Assembly (NCBI RefSeq): GCF_036226885.1
Contig: NZ_CP109027.1
Coordinates: 8,308,001-8,372,000 of the forward strand
Origin: Streptomyces sp. NBC_00663
GTDB lineage: Bacteria; Actinomycetota; Actinomycetes; Streptomycetales; Streptomycetaceae
DNA: 64,000 nucleotides
Direction: 5' to 3'
Shown here: in pieces, positions 24,228 to 32,492 of the stretch
Numbering within the stretch: the stretch's first letter is position 1
Layout of the letters: each line of letters begins with the position of its first letter
The notes under the pieces: generated by a model
Database searches by the model: none
Told to the model about the DNA's origin: nothing
The model's input: only the letters and a program-made list of their open reading frames with translations
Translations under genes and position numbers: made by a program

Positions 24228-25204
24228 CCGGTCTCCTCGACACATCGGGTGCGCTGCGCACCGAGACCGGTGATCGAGCCCTCCATGACGTCGCCGTCGC
24301 GCAGCAACCGCCCCCAGTGGATGCCGTTTCCGGCCGGGCTGCCCGTCAACACCAGGTCGCCGGGCAGGAGTCGGGAGGTCTGCGAGATGTACGACACCAG
24401 CCGGGCGACGCCGAAGAGCATGTCCTTGGTGGACTCGTCCTGCATGGTGTCGCCGTTGAGCTTGAGGGTCACCCGCAGATCACCCGGGTCGGCGATCGAC
24501 CTGGCCGGCACCAGCCAGGGGCCCAGCGGTGTGAATCCGGGCGCGTTCTTGCAGCGCAGCCAGTCCGTGCCGATGGCCTTCATGTCCCGGCGGAACACGG
24601 TCGCCCGGTCGGTGAGATCGTTGGCGATCGTATACCCGGCGACATACTCCAGTGCCTCCTCGACCGGCACCCGGTACGCGGGCCTGGCGATCACGGCCGC
24701 CAGCTCCAGCTCCCAGTCGGGCTGCTCGGCCCACTGCGGGAGGACGATGTCGTCGTAGGGCCCCGCGATCGTGCTCGGCAGGCCGATGAAGACGTACGGC
24801 AGGTCCTCGGCGGCCCGGCGGTCCATGATCGCGGCGATCTCCGCGCGGGCCTCCTCGACCGTGCGCGGGTCGTCGGGGGAGCGGTGGGCAACCTCCAGGT
24901 CGATCACGTGCTGCCGGTAGTTGGCGCCGGACTGGAAGATCTGCCGGGGCTCCAGCGGGGCGTGCACACGCAGACCCGCCAGCGGCAGCCGGTCGAGGGT
25001 GTCGGCGTCCGCGAGACGGTGCAGCAGGGGCAGGGCCTCCTCCCACCGCTCCACCACGGCACGCACGTCGGACGGCGCCCAGGCCAGGGCCCGGCTCAGG
25101 TCGAGCACCCGCTCCCGGGCCAGAAGGCCGGGGAAGGGAGCCCCGTCCGGAGCGGAGAACGTGCCGAGGGCGAAGGGGCCGGCAGGTTGCGCGAGCGTTG
25201 ACAT
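24224..25204 (-). CDS. Fumarylacetoacetate hydrolase (FAH) family protein 2
   Basis: A 326-residue FAH-superfamily enzyme, first gene of the minus-strand operon. The catalytic domain contains AGPYDDIVLP, a PDWELELAAVIA metal strand and GYTIANDLTDR, ending with LLPGDLVLTGSPAGNG. The start at 25204 is supported by AGGAGG eight bases upstream. It differs considerably from the other FAH protein in this cluster, so they probably act on successive intermediates (for example isomerase or decarboxylase, and hydrolase). It is divergent from the LysR regulator. Confidence 0.9.
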   Translation of the reverse strand: MSTLAQPAGPFALGTFSAPDGAPFPGLLARERVLDLSRALAWAPSDVRAVVERWEEALPLLHRLADADTLDRLPLAGLRVHAPLEPRQIFQSGANYRQHVIDLEVAHRSPDDPRTVEEARAEIAAIMDRRAAEDLPYVFIGLPSTIAGPYDDIVLPQWAEQPDWELELAAVIARPAYRVPVEEALEYVAGYTIANDLTDRATVFRRDMKAIGTDWLRCKNAPGFTPLGPWLVPARSIADPGDLRVTLKLNGDTMQDESTKDMLFGVARLVSYISQTSRLLPGDLVLTGSPAGNGIHWGRLLRDGDVMEGSITGLGAQRTRCVEETG

Positions 25205-25221
25205 CAGATTTCCTCCTGCTG

Positions 25222-25287
25222 GGATGCGGTCTACTCTGACCTCGATCGGCCAATCACGGAAATCGATCCTGCGGATGAGCCGCATCC
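25222..25287. promoter_or_regulatory. Divergent control region with LysR-type inverted repeats
   Basis: Between the FAH 2 and LysR genes: GGATGCGG (25222-25229) mirrored by CCGCATCC (25280-25287), and within it GATCG (25244-25248) with CGATC (25264-25268) separated by 15 bases. A long-spaced dyad in a divergent spacer is what LysR regulators bind. Confidence 0.5.
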
Positions 25288-25340
25288 ACGCCATGGATAG
25301 CCCTTCCATGGACCGCCCTGAACGTCCCAGGTGGTGCCCG

Positions 25341-26252
25341 GTGAACCTGTCCCGACTCGACCTCAACCTCGTCGTCGCCCTGCGCGCTCTGCTGGAGGAG
25401 CGCAACGTCACCCGGGCCGGCGAGCGGGTCGGGCTCAGCCAGCCCGCGATGAGCGCCGCGCTGTCCCGGCTGCGCCGGCATTTCGACGACGAACTGCTCG
25501 CCCGGACCGGGAACGCCTACGAGCTGACCCCGCTCGGCGTCGCCCTGCGCGACCGCAGCGCCAGCGCCTGTGACCTGCTGGAACGCCTCTTCTCCAGCCA
25601 GGCCGACTTCGACCCGGCGGCCGAGACCCGCGAGTTCACGCTGCTCGCCTCGGACTACGGCGCGGCCGTCTTCGGAGCCTCACTGGCCCGCGCGATGCAC
25701 GAGGAGGCACCCGGCGTCCGGCTCACCTTCCAGCACCCGGCGCCCTCGGTGGTCGAGAACACGGCGGCCGTGCTCAGCACCGTCGACGGCCTGCTGATGC
25801 CGCACGGTGTCATCGACGGCTTCCCCGCGGTCGACCTCTACCAGGACCGCTGGCTGTGCCTGCTGGCCGACGACCACCCCGATGTCGGCCACGAGCTCAC
25901 CCTCGACGACCTCGCCCGGCTGCCCTGGGCCGTGTACCAGCGCCCGTACGACGCCCCCGTGGCCCGCCAGCTCAGCATGCTCGGCATCAGCCCGCGGGTG
26001 GAGGTGTCCGTGCAGACCTTCCAGCTGCTCCCGCACATGGTCGAGGGCACCCGCAGGATCGCGATGATCCAGGAACGCCTGGCCCGCAGGGCGGTCCGCT
26101 CCGCGGCGGTACGCGTCCTGCCCTGTCCCTTCGAGGCGGTCCCGGTGGGCCAGGCGATGTGGTGGCACCCGGTGCACACGCAGGACGCGGCGCACATCTG
26201 GCTGCGACGGAAGGCGGAGGAGGTGGGGGAGACGCTGACAGCGACTCCCTAG
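25341..26252 (+). CDS. LysR-family transcriptional regulator of the catabolic cluster
   Basis: A 303-residue LysR protein: N-terminal winged HTH (LSRLDLNLVVALRALLEERN ahead of LSQPAMSAALSRLRRHF) and a periplasmic-binding-like effector domain. The NodD/PnbR-like opening fits regulators of aromatic catabolism. GTG at 25341 is used since family similarity starts there; in-frame ATGs at 25293 and 25311 are alternatives. It is divergent from the nine-gene catabolic operon and tail-to-tail, by four bases, with the MFS gene. It probably activates the operon in response to the substrate or an intermediate. Confidence 0.9.
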   Translation: MNLSRLDLNLVVALRALLEERNVTRAGERVGLSQPAMSAALSRLRRHFDDELLARTGNAYELTPLGVALRDRSASACDLLERLFSSQADFDPAAETREFTLLASDYGAAVFGASLARAMHEEAPGVRLTFQHPAPSVVENTAAVLSTVDGLLMPHGVIDGFPAVDLYQDRWLCLLADDHPDVGHELTLDDLARLPWAVYQRPYDAPVARQLSMLGISPRVEVSVQTFQLLPHMVEGTRRIAMIQERLARRAVRSAAVRVLPCPFEAVPVGQAMWWHPVHTQDAAHIWLRRKAEEVGETLTATP

Positions 26253-27499
26253 GGGCGCGGGGAACTGCGCGACCAACCACGACGGCCCGCAGTCGGACGA
26301 CGACCCATGAGACCCACACCGACACCGCCCGCGGCAACCCCCAACACCCCCACCGCCCCCGCCAGGCTCCCCACCACGGCCTCCCCGGCCAGCAGCACCA
26401 GCGGACAGACGAACTCCCCGCCGAAGAACGCGGCCAGCCACAGCCCCGTCCCGCGCCCCCGGTCCGCGAAGGCCAGCCGGGACATCGCACTGGTCAGCAG
26501 GGCCGGCAGCAGCATCCCGGTGCCGACGCAGTTGATCACCGCCCCGATCACCAGCAGCGCCGCGTTCCCGGCCACGGACATCACCCCGAAGCCGGCCGCG
26601 CACACCGCCAGCGCCACGGGCAGCAAGGGCTCGGGCGCACGCCTCAGCCGCGCGAAGACCACCGCCCCGCCCATCGTGGCAGCGCTGGCGACCGCGGTGG
26701 CCAGGCCGATCACCCCGGAGCTCTCGACGCCGAGATCGTCGAGCAGGTACGACATCTCGACCGGCACGGTGTAGAAGACCATCGCCCCGAAGAAGGTGAG
26801 CGCGCAGACGCCGCCCAACTGCCGCCAGGGAAAGGCGCGTCGGGGTTCGACGACCGCTGCCGATCCACTCGTCACCGGCGCCGGCAGCGCCGAGGCCATC
26901 AGCGGCGCCAGCACCAGGCTCACCGCGTACACCCAGAACGGCACCCGCCACCCCGCCGACCCGGCGGCCCCGCCGAGCACGAAGAAGACGGTGGCCGACG
27001 CGGAGGCGCACATGGTCTGAAGGGCGAGGTACCTCACGCGCCGCTGCCCGCTGTAGTAGTCGCCGATCAGCGTGGTGCAGCACGTCATGATCGCGGCTTC
27101 GGCGACCCCGACCAGCGCCCGGCTCGCGATGATCGCGCCGAGGGACTCCAGCCACAGCGGCGCCGTGCCGAACCCGGCGTACAGCACGGTCGCCACGATC
27201 AGCAGCCGTCTGCGGCCCAGCCGGTCCACGATCACCCCGGCGAACGGTGCGAGCAGCGCGAGCGCCAGCGCCGGGACGGTCAGCGCCAGCGGCACCAGCG
27301 CCTTGGCGCCGGGCACCGACGCGAAGTGGTCCTGCATCTTCGGCAGCACCGGGGCGATCAGCACCGCCCCCAGGATCGGCAGACAGCTGCCCGCCATGAG
27401 CAGCGTCACGCGCAGCAGATGGGCCGGGCCCGAGACGGTGACGGGCGACACGGCGGCGTCGTCCGTCACGGTGGGGGACGGGGGCACGGAACCGGGCAT
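26249..27499 (-). CDS. MFS transporter (12 helices)
   Basis: A 416-residue major facilitator with twelve hydrophobic segments and the loop motif GVIVDRLGRRRLLIV between helices 2 and 3. The ATG at 27499 has CTGGAG five bases upstream. Sequence resembles sugar- or drug-proton antiporters of the AraJ/CynX type; direction of transport is unknown. It lies at the end of the catabolic region, convergent with LysR, and could import the aromatic substrate. It might instead be unrelated. Confidence 0.88.
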   Translation of the reverse strand: MPGSVPPSPTVTDDAAVSPVTVSGPAHLLRVTLLMAGSCLPILGAVLIAPVLPKMQDHFASVPGAKALVPLALTVPALALALLAPFAGVIVDRLGRRRLLIVATVLYAGFGTAPLWLESLGAIIASRALVGVAEAAIMTCCTTLIGDYYSGQRRVRYLALQTMCASASATVFFVLGGAAGSAGWRVPFWVYAVSLVLAPLMASALPAPVTSGSAAVVEPRRAFPWRQLGGVCALTFFGAMVFYTVPVEMSYLLDDLGVESSGVIGLATAVASAATMGGAVVFARLRRAPEPLLPVALAVCAAGFGVMSVAGNAALLVIGAVINCVGTGMLLPALLTSAMSRLAFADRGRGTGLWLAAFFGGEFVCPLVLLAGEAVVGSLAGAVGVLGVAAGGVGVGLMGRRPTAGRRGWSRSSPRP

Positions 27500-27733
27500 G
27501 GCGACTCCAGGGGAGGGGTGCGGGAGCGGGCATGCCGGGCGAGGCGCCGACGCGGCGCACGGCATGCGGGGGACGTCCGCACCTGCGCGGGCGGCGGTGG
27601 CCGGGCCGGACGGCGGGGTGCGGGTAGCGACGACTATGAGCGGCCTGGCCCGCCCACCGCCATCCCTCCCGCGATCCGAATCCCGTATCCACCGCATCCA
27701 CCCCGTGAATGGGCTCGCGTTTGTGGAGGCACC

Positions 27734-29755
27734 TCAGAAGGTGCTGTACGAGGGTGCTCCCTCGTCCGCCAGCGTGGTGTACGGCAGCATGACCAGCGCG
27801 ATGGCGCCGGACTGCGCCCGGGCGGGGCGCAACTGGACGCGGATGCCGTGCCGTTCCGCGAGACGGCCCACCACGAACAGCCCCATGCGCTGGGAGATCG
27901 CCGAGTCCACGGTCGGCGGGTCGGCGAGTTTGCGGTTGAGGTCGGCGAAGTCCTGCGGGGTGAGGCCGACCCCCTCGTCGTGGATCTCCACCATGGCGCG
28001 GCCGTCCGGGAGCTGGGCGGCGGTGACGCGTACCGCGCTGCGCGGGGAGGAGAACGTGGTCGCGTTCTCCAGCAGTTCGGCCAGCAGATGCACGAGGTCG
28101 CTGGCGGCACGCGCGTGGACCAGGGTCTCGGGGATGCCGGAGATCTGGATCCGTTCGTACTGCTCGACCTCGGACGCGGCGGCCCGCACCGTGTCGATCA
28201 GCGGCATCGGCTGGTCCCAGCGGTGCCGGGGCTCCTCCCCGGCGAGCACGAGCAGGTTCTCGCCGTTGCGGCGCATGCGCGTCGCCAGATGGTCCAGGCG
28301 GAACAGGTTCTCCAGCTGGTCGGGGTCGGCCTCGTGCTTCTCCAGGTCGGTCAGCAGATGCAGCTGGCCCTCCACCAGCGCCTCGGAGCGGCGCGAGAGG
28401 CTGGTGAAGATGGTGCTGATGTTGCCGCGCAACAGGGCCTGCTCGGCGGCGAGTTGGACCGCCTCGCGATGGACCTGGTCGAAGGCCCTGGCGACCTCGC
28501 CGATCTCGTCCCGGGTGGCGATGGGGATGGGGGTGACCCGCGTGTCCACCGGATGCGGGCGGGGCTGGGACAACTTGTCGACCAGCGCGGGCAGTTGCTT
28601 CTGGGCGATGTCCAGGGCGGCACCGCGCAGCCGGCGCATGCTGCCGGTCATCGAGCGCGCGACCCACGCGGCCAGCAGAAAGGCGAGCACGACCGCGGCG
28701 ACGACGACCGAGGAGTTGACGACCGCGTCCCGTCGGGCGTCGTCGGAGATCCCCTCCGCCTTGGCGAGCGCGGTGTCCGTCAGCTGCACCTCGACGCTGC
28801 GGTAGGCGTCGAAGGCAAGCGTGGAGGCGGTGAAGTAGGACTCCGCGGTGATGCCGTCGGCCGCCAGCTGCTCGGCCGAGGCGCCCGACGAGATCTCGTC
28901 GATCATCTCCGCCAGCGGCGGCGGGGCGACGAACGTCTTTCCCGCGTCCGCCGCCTGCTGTGCCGCCGTGGCCGTGAGCGCCTTGCCTTTCGCCCGCGCG
29001 GCGGCCATGGCGTCGTCGAGCCGGTTCATGTCCTCGGTGGTGCCGGCGCCGGCGAACTCCTGGAGCGCGACCTGCTGGAGGTAGGCGTAGGAACGGAACG
29101 TGGCCAGCTGTACGGCCAGTTCACCGTCCGCCTGCTTCTCGCGGTCCTCGACCAGGACGCGCTGGCCGATCGCCCGGGTCAGCGACTCGGCGGCCTGGGT
29201 CAGCGAAATGGCGTAGAGCGTACGGCCGAAGCTGGCCTGGTTGCTGCTGCCGAAGCCCAGCTCGTTCGAGAGCTCCATCAGGGGATGCTGGACCAGGTGG
29301 TATTTCTCCTCCGTCTGGACGCCGGGCAGCTTGTCCGTGAAGGCGTCCTCACGCAACTCCGTCAGGGCCTTCTCGCCGGTGCGGACCGCCGCGACCCGCT
29401 GGAGCAGCCGGGCCGAGCGCGGCATGTTCGCCACCGCCGCGTCGAAGTCCTCGCGGTCCTGGTCGGTGATCGCCCGGGCCTTCGTGATCGCGGCGTCCGA
29501 CCGCTTCCCCTGGAGCAGCGGGACCACCGACACGTCCCGTTCGTTGATGACGTCACTCGCGTACTTGTTGGCCGTCTGCACCAGTTGGGCGACCCGCACG
29601 GCGTCCTCGGCGTCCTGGAGCGTGTCCACCGAGCGCTTCACCCGGAAGGCCCCGAGGGACAGCGCGACCAGCACCGGTATGAGGAGGACGACGTACAGGC
29701 GTTTCGCCATGCGCCAGTTCTGCATGGATAACCGGGCCCGGCTTGCTGTTCTCAC
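27734..29755 (-). CDS. Nitrate/nitrite-sensing-domain histidine kinase-like ATPase (orphan)
   Basis: A 673-residue membrane sensor. A GTG at 29755 precedes basic residues and the first helix (LYVVLLIPVLVALSLGAF); an extracytoplasmic NIT (nitrate and nitrite sensing) helical domain spans about 50-320, then the second helix (AVVLAFLLAAWVA), a HAMP-like linker, and a C-terminal ATPase with ELLENATTFSSP (N box) and IHDEGVGLTPQDF (G1). No canonical phospho-acceptor H-box or partner response regulator gene is obvious. Streptomyces use such kinases in conservon (cvn) clusters, but the roadblock, DUF742 and GTPase genes are absent here. It follows the aldehyde dehydrogenase by 26 bases. Confidence 0.88.
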   Translation of the reverse strand: MRTASRARLSMQNWRMAKRLYVVLLIPVLVALSLGAFRVKRSVDTLQDAEDAVRVAQLVQTANKYASDVINERDVSVVPLLQGKRSDAAITKARAITDQDREDFDAAVANMPRSARLLQRVAAVRTGEKALTELREDAFTDKLPGVQTEEKYHLVQHPLMELSNELGFGSSNQASFGRTLYAISLTQAAESLTRAIGQRVLVEDREKQADGELAVQLATFRSYAYLQQVALQEFAGAGTTEDMNRLDDAMAAARAKGKALTATAAQQAADAGKTFVAPPPLAEMIDEISSGASAEQLAADGITAESYFTASTLAFDAYRSVEVQLTDTALAKAEGISDDARRDAVVNSSVVVAAVVLAFLLAAWVARSMTGSMRRLRGAALDIAQKQLPALVDKLSQPRPHPVDTRVTPIPIATRDEIGEVARAFDQVHREAVQLAAEQALLRGNISTIFTSLSRRSEALVEGQLHLLTDLEKHEADPDQLENLFRLDHLATRMRRNGENLLVLAGEEPRHRWDQPMPLIDTVRAAASEVEQYERIQISGIPETLVHARAASDLVHLLAELLENATTFSSPRSAVRVTAAQLPDGRAMVEIHDEGVGLTPQDFADLNRKLADPPTVDSAISQRMGLFVVGRLAERHGIRVQLRPARAQSGAIALVMLPYTTLADEGAPSYSTF

Positions 29756-29781
29756 GTGCGTGAAGGCCTTTCGTGATGGGG

Positions 29782-31182
29782 TCAGGTGAACCGGCGCAGG
29801 ATCCGGTCCTTGCCGCGGGTGAACGGCGGATACGCCAGCCGCAGGGTGTCCGGCAGCCGCGGCTTGTCGAGTACGGCCTTGAGATGGCTGAACGTGTCGA
29901 TGGAGTGCGTCCCGTGGTAGCGGCCAAGACCGCTCTCCCCGACCCCACCGAACGGCAGCCCGGGTACGGCGAGATGGGCGTTGGGCACCCCGAACGCCAG
30001 GGCGCCGGAGGAGGTTTCCGCCGTCAGCCTGCGCTTGGACGCGGCGGAGGCGGTGAACGCGTAGAGCGCGAGCGGCTTTTCGCGCGCGGTGATGAACGAG
30101 ATCGCCGCGGTGAGGTCGGGGACCCGGACGACGGGCAGGATCGGCCCGAAGATCTCCTCGCGCATCACGGGGGAGTCGAGGTCGACGTCGGCGAGGACGG
30201 TGGGCGCGAAGTAGAGCCGGGAGCGGTCGTGTGCACCGCCGACCACGACCCGGCCGCCGGCGGGCAGCGCGGCGAGCCGGTCGAAGTGCCGCTCGTTGAC
30301 GATCCGGCCGTAGTCCTCGCTCGTGGCCGGGTCCGGGCCGTACATCTCCCGGATCGCGGCGCCCAGCGCCTCCTCCAGGCCGTCGGCCGTGTCGCCGACG
30401 GCCAGGACGTAGTCGGGCGCGACACATGTCTGCCCGGCGTTCATGAACTTGCCCCAGGCGATACGGCGGGCGACCGCGGTCGGATCGGTGCCCGGTTCGA
30501 CCACGACGGGGCTCTTGCCGCCGAGTTCGAGGGTGACCGGGGTGAGATGCCGGGCGGCAGCGGCCATCACGATGCGTCCCACCGTGCCGTTGCCGGTGTA
30601 GAACACATGGTCGAACTGCTGCTCCAGCAAGGCTGTCGTCTCCGCCACGCCCCCTTCTACGACGGCGACGGCCTCCGGGTTCAGTACCCGGGGCAGCCAC
30701 TGTGCGAGGGCGGCCGAGGTCGCCGGGGCCAGTTCGCTCGGTTTGACGACCGCGCAGTTGCCCGCGGCGAGCGCGCCGACCAGCGGGGCCAGGGCCAGTT
30801 GCAGCGGATAGTTCCACGGGCTGATGATCAGTACCGTGCCCAGTGGCTCGCGCACGGTGCGGGCCCGGGCCGGCGCCAGGGCGAGCGGTACGCCGACCCG
30901 GCGCGGGCGCAGCCACCGGTCCAGATGGCGCAGGGTGTGGTCGATCTCATTGACCAGGAACCCGATCTCGGTGGTGTACGCCTCCGTACGGCTCTTGCCG
31001 AGGTCGGCGCGGAGGGCCGCCGCGAACACCTCCTCATGCTCGGTCAACATCCGCCGCAGGGCGCGGAGTTGGGACTTGCGCCAGGCCAGGGGGCGGGTCA
31101 GGCCGGTGGCGAAGGCGGCGTTCAGACGGGAGACGGTGTCGGACGCCGTGGCGGGACGTGCCAGGTCTGTGGAGGAGGGCAT
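29782..31182 (-). CDS. Aldehyde dehydrogenase (class 3-like, broad specificity)
   Basis: A 466-residue NAD(P)-dependent aldehyde dehydrogenase. It has IISPWNYPLQLALAPLV, LELGGKSPVVV (general base glutamate) and FMNAGQTCVAPDYV with the catalytic cysteine. Shortness and lack of an N-terminal extension match class 3/fatty aldehyde dehydrogenases (YwdH/ALDH3). Start at 31182 is uncertain; an in-frame ATG at 31194 would add four residues, and neither has a ribosome binding site. The palindrome at 31199-31219 lies directly upstream, so the divergent TetR protein probably represses it. Confidence 0.9.
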   Translation of the reverse strand: MPSSTDLARPATASDTVSRLNAAFATGLTRPLAWRKSQLRALRRMLTEHEEVFAAALRADLGKSRTEAYTTEIGFLVNEIDHTLRHLDRWLRPRRVGVPLALAPARARTVREPLGTVLIISPWNYPLQLALAPLVGALAAGNCAVVKPSELAPATSAALAQWLPRVLNPEAVAVVEGGVAETTALLEQQFDHVFYTGNGTVGRIVMAAAARHLTPVTLELGGKSPVVVEPGTDPTAVARRIAWGKFMNAGQTCVAPDYVLAVGDTADGLEEALGAAIREMYGPDPATSEDYGRIVNERHFDRLAALPAGGRVVVGGAHDRSRLYFAPTVLADVDLDSPVMREEIFGPILPVVRVPDLTAAISFITAREKPLALYAFTASAASKRRLTAETSSGALAFGVPNAHLAVPGLPFGGVGESGLGRYHGTHSIDTFSHLKAVLDKPRLPDTLRLAYPPFTRGKDRILRRFT

Positions 31183-31198
31183 GCGGGCGAGCATAAAC

Positions 31199-31219
31199 GA
31201 AACGAAAGCTTTTCGTTTC
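31199..31219. promoter_or_regulatory. Palindromic operator in the ALDH/DUF1569-TetR divergent promoter
   Basis: GAAACGAAA-GCT-TTTCGTTTC, nine-base perfect arms around a three-base centre. It lies between the aldehyde dehydrogenase start and a plus-strand -10-like TATTCT at 31231-31236, positioned to block both promoters. Very A/T-rich for this genome. The natural ligand-binding repressor is the TetR protein at 31716. Confidence 0.7.
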
Positions 31220-31230
31220 TGTATTCGGTT

Positions 31231-31244
31231 TATTCTGTGGCCCA
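31231..31244 (+). promoter_or_regulatory. -10 element of a probable leaderless DUF1569 transcript
   Basis: TATTCT at 31231-31236 ends seven bases before the ATG at 31244, which itself lacks a Shine-Dalgarno sequence; transcription would begin at the start codon. Confidence 0.45.
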
Positions 31245-31723
31245 TGAGTCCCGAGCGCTCCGCCACTTCCCCGAATCCCCCGGCCCTCCAGGCGTCGGCC
31301 GTGCTGCTCCGCGGCGCCCTCGACCGCCCCGAGCGGGAGCTGTTGCCCCCCGGCGGCCCCTGGAACCTCTCCCAGACGCTCCAGCACTGCGCCCAGACCG
31401 TCCGCTACTCCGTCGTCGGCTACCCGCGCCTCAAGCCCGCCCTGTTCCGGGCCACGGCGGGCGCGCTCGCCAAACGGCTCTTCCTGCGGCGCGGCGCGAT
31501 GAAGCACCCGCTGGGCGCGGAGATCGACGGTGCCCCGCCGCTGGCGGCGGACCGGCCGGCGGCGGACGCCCTCGCCGACTTCGAGGACGCCGTCGCCCTG
31601 TTCACCGCCCACACCGGCGACCACGCCGCGCATCCCGCGTACGGCCGCTGCACCCACGAGGAGTTCGAGCGCCTGCACGCCTTCCACCTCGCCGAGCACC
31701 TCCCGGGGCTGACGCGTGACTGA
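31244..31723 (+). CDS. DUF1569 (DinB-like four-helix) protein
   Basis: A 159-residue protein with GPWNLSQTLQHCAQTVRYS at about 47-65 and a C-terminal HAFHLAEHLPGL, the helices of the DUF1569/DinB-like fold that would place His residues for metal binding. Function is not established; some relatives are thiol-dependent metal enzymes. It overlaps the TetR gene by eight bases, so the two are co-expressed and repressed together. Its start is leaderless by the promoter position. Confidence 0.85.
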   Translation: MSPERSATSPNPPALQASAVLLRGALDRPERELLPPGGPWNLSQTLQHCAQTVRYSVVGYPRLKPALFRATAGALAKRLFLRRGAMKHPLGAEIDGAPPLAADRPAADALADFEDAVALFTAHTGDHAAHPAYGRCTHEEFERLHAFHLAEHLPGLTRD

Positions 31724-32336
31724 CGTCGTACCGCAGCGGGGGCGGCCCCGTGACGCCTCGCGGGACCGGGCCCTGCTGGAGGCCACGCTCGCCGTCCTGG
31801 CCGAGAGCGGCTACGGCGGGCTGACCACGGCCGCGGTGGCCGCCCGCGCCGGCGTCTCCACGGCCACCCTTTACCGCCGCTGGTCCTCCAAGGAGGACCT
31901 GGTGATCGCCGCCGTGGCCGCCTTCGCCGGGGACCTCGGGGCCCAGCCCGACACCGGCACGCTCGAAGGCGACCTGCGCGACCTGCTGCGGGACAAGGCC
32001 GTCGCGCTGACCGGCCGCAGCGGTCAGCTGATCCGCACCCTGATCGGTGAGGCCGCCCACAACGACGCCCTGGCCGAAGCGCTCACGGCGGCGCTGATGG
32101 CACCGGTGCGGGAGCGGGTGGACGTGCTCGTGGAGCGTGCCGTCGTACGGGGTGAGATCCCGCCGCTCGACGACCGCGAGCTGGCCGGTGACCTGGTGAT
32201 CGGCCCGGTGGTGAGCCTGTTCACCCTCGCCCCGCAGCCGCCTCACGAGATCGCCGAGGCCACGGCGCTGGCGGCGGCGGACCGGCTGCTGCCGTTCGTG
32301 CTGCGCGCGGTCGGTGGGGGATCCGTGACGCACTGA
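31716..32336 (+). CDS. TetR/AcrR-family transcriptional regulator
   Basis: A 206-residue TetR protein with HTH at about 15-60 (AVAARAGVSTATLYRRWSSK). It begins at a GTG overlapping the DUF1569 stop. The C-terminal domain belongs to the TetR_C_16-like group with a hydrophobic ligand pocket. The 9-3-9 palindrome at 31199-31219 is the natural candidate for its operator, making the aldehyde dehydrogenase and its own unit the target. The inducer may be an aldehyde or hydrophobic acid, which cannot be told from sequence. Confidence 0.92.
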   Translation: MTDVVPQRGRPRDASRDRALLEATLAVLAESGYGGLTTAAVAARAGVSTATLYRRWSSKEDLVIAAVAAFAGDLGAQPDTGTLEGDLRDLLRDKAVALTGRSGQLIRTLIGEAAHNDALAEALTAALMAPVRERVDVLVERAVVRGEIPPLDDRELAGDLVIGPVVSLFTLAPQPPHEIAEATALAAADRLLPFVLRAVGGGSVTH

Positions 32337-32367
32337 GGGCGATGTCGAAGATCCGTGCCTGAGGGGT

Positions 32368-32388
32368 GCCGGATATCGGATTTCCGGC
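32368..32388. promoter_or_regulatory. Inverted repeat upstream of the MFS exporter
   Basis: GCCGGA (32368-32373) and TCCGGC (32383-32388) flank TATCGGATT in the 156-base spacer after the TetR gene. Could terminate the TetR unit or act as an operator for the exporter. Confidence 0.35.
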
Positions 32389-32492
32389 GATCGACGGCCG
32401 GTGGCTGGATGGGGGCGGCGGGCGGCACTCAAGGTGGGCGCCGTCAGTCGCTCCGCGCCCGGTAGCTCCGGCGCCCTCAGGAAGAGTCCCTC

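Noticed and set aside
25680..29731. Very long open frames on both strands across LysR, MFS and kinase genes
   Set aside because: They run through well-recognised genes in other frames and give Arg/Pro/Gly-rich nonsense protein.
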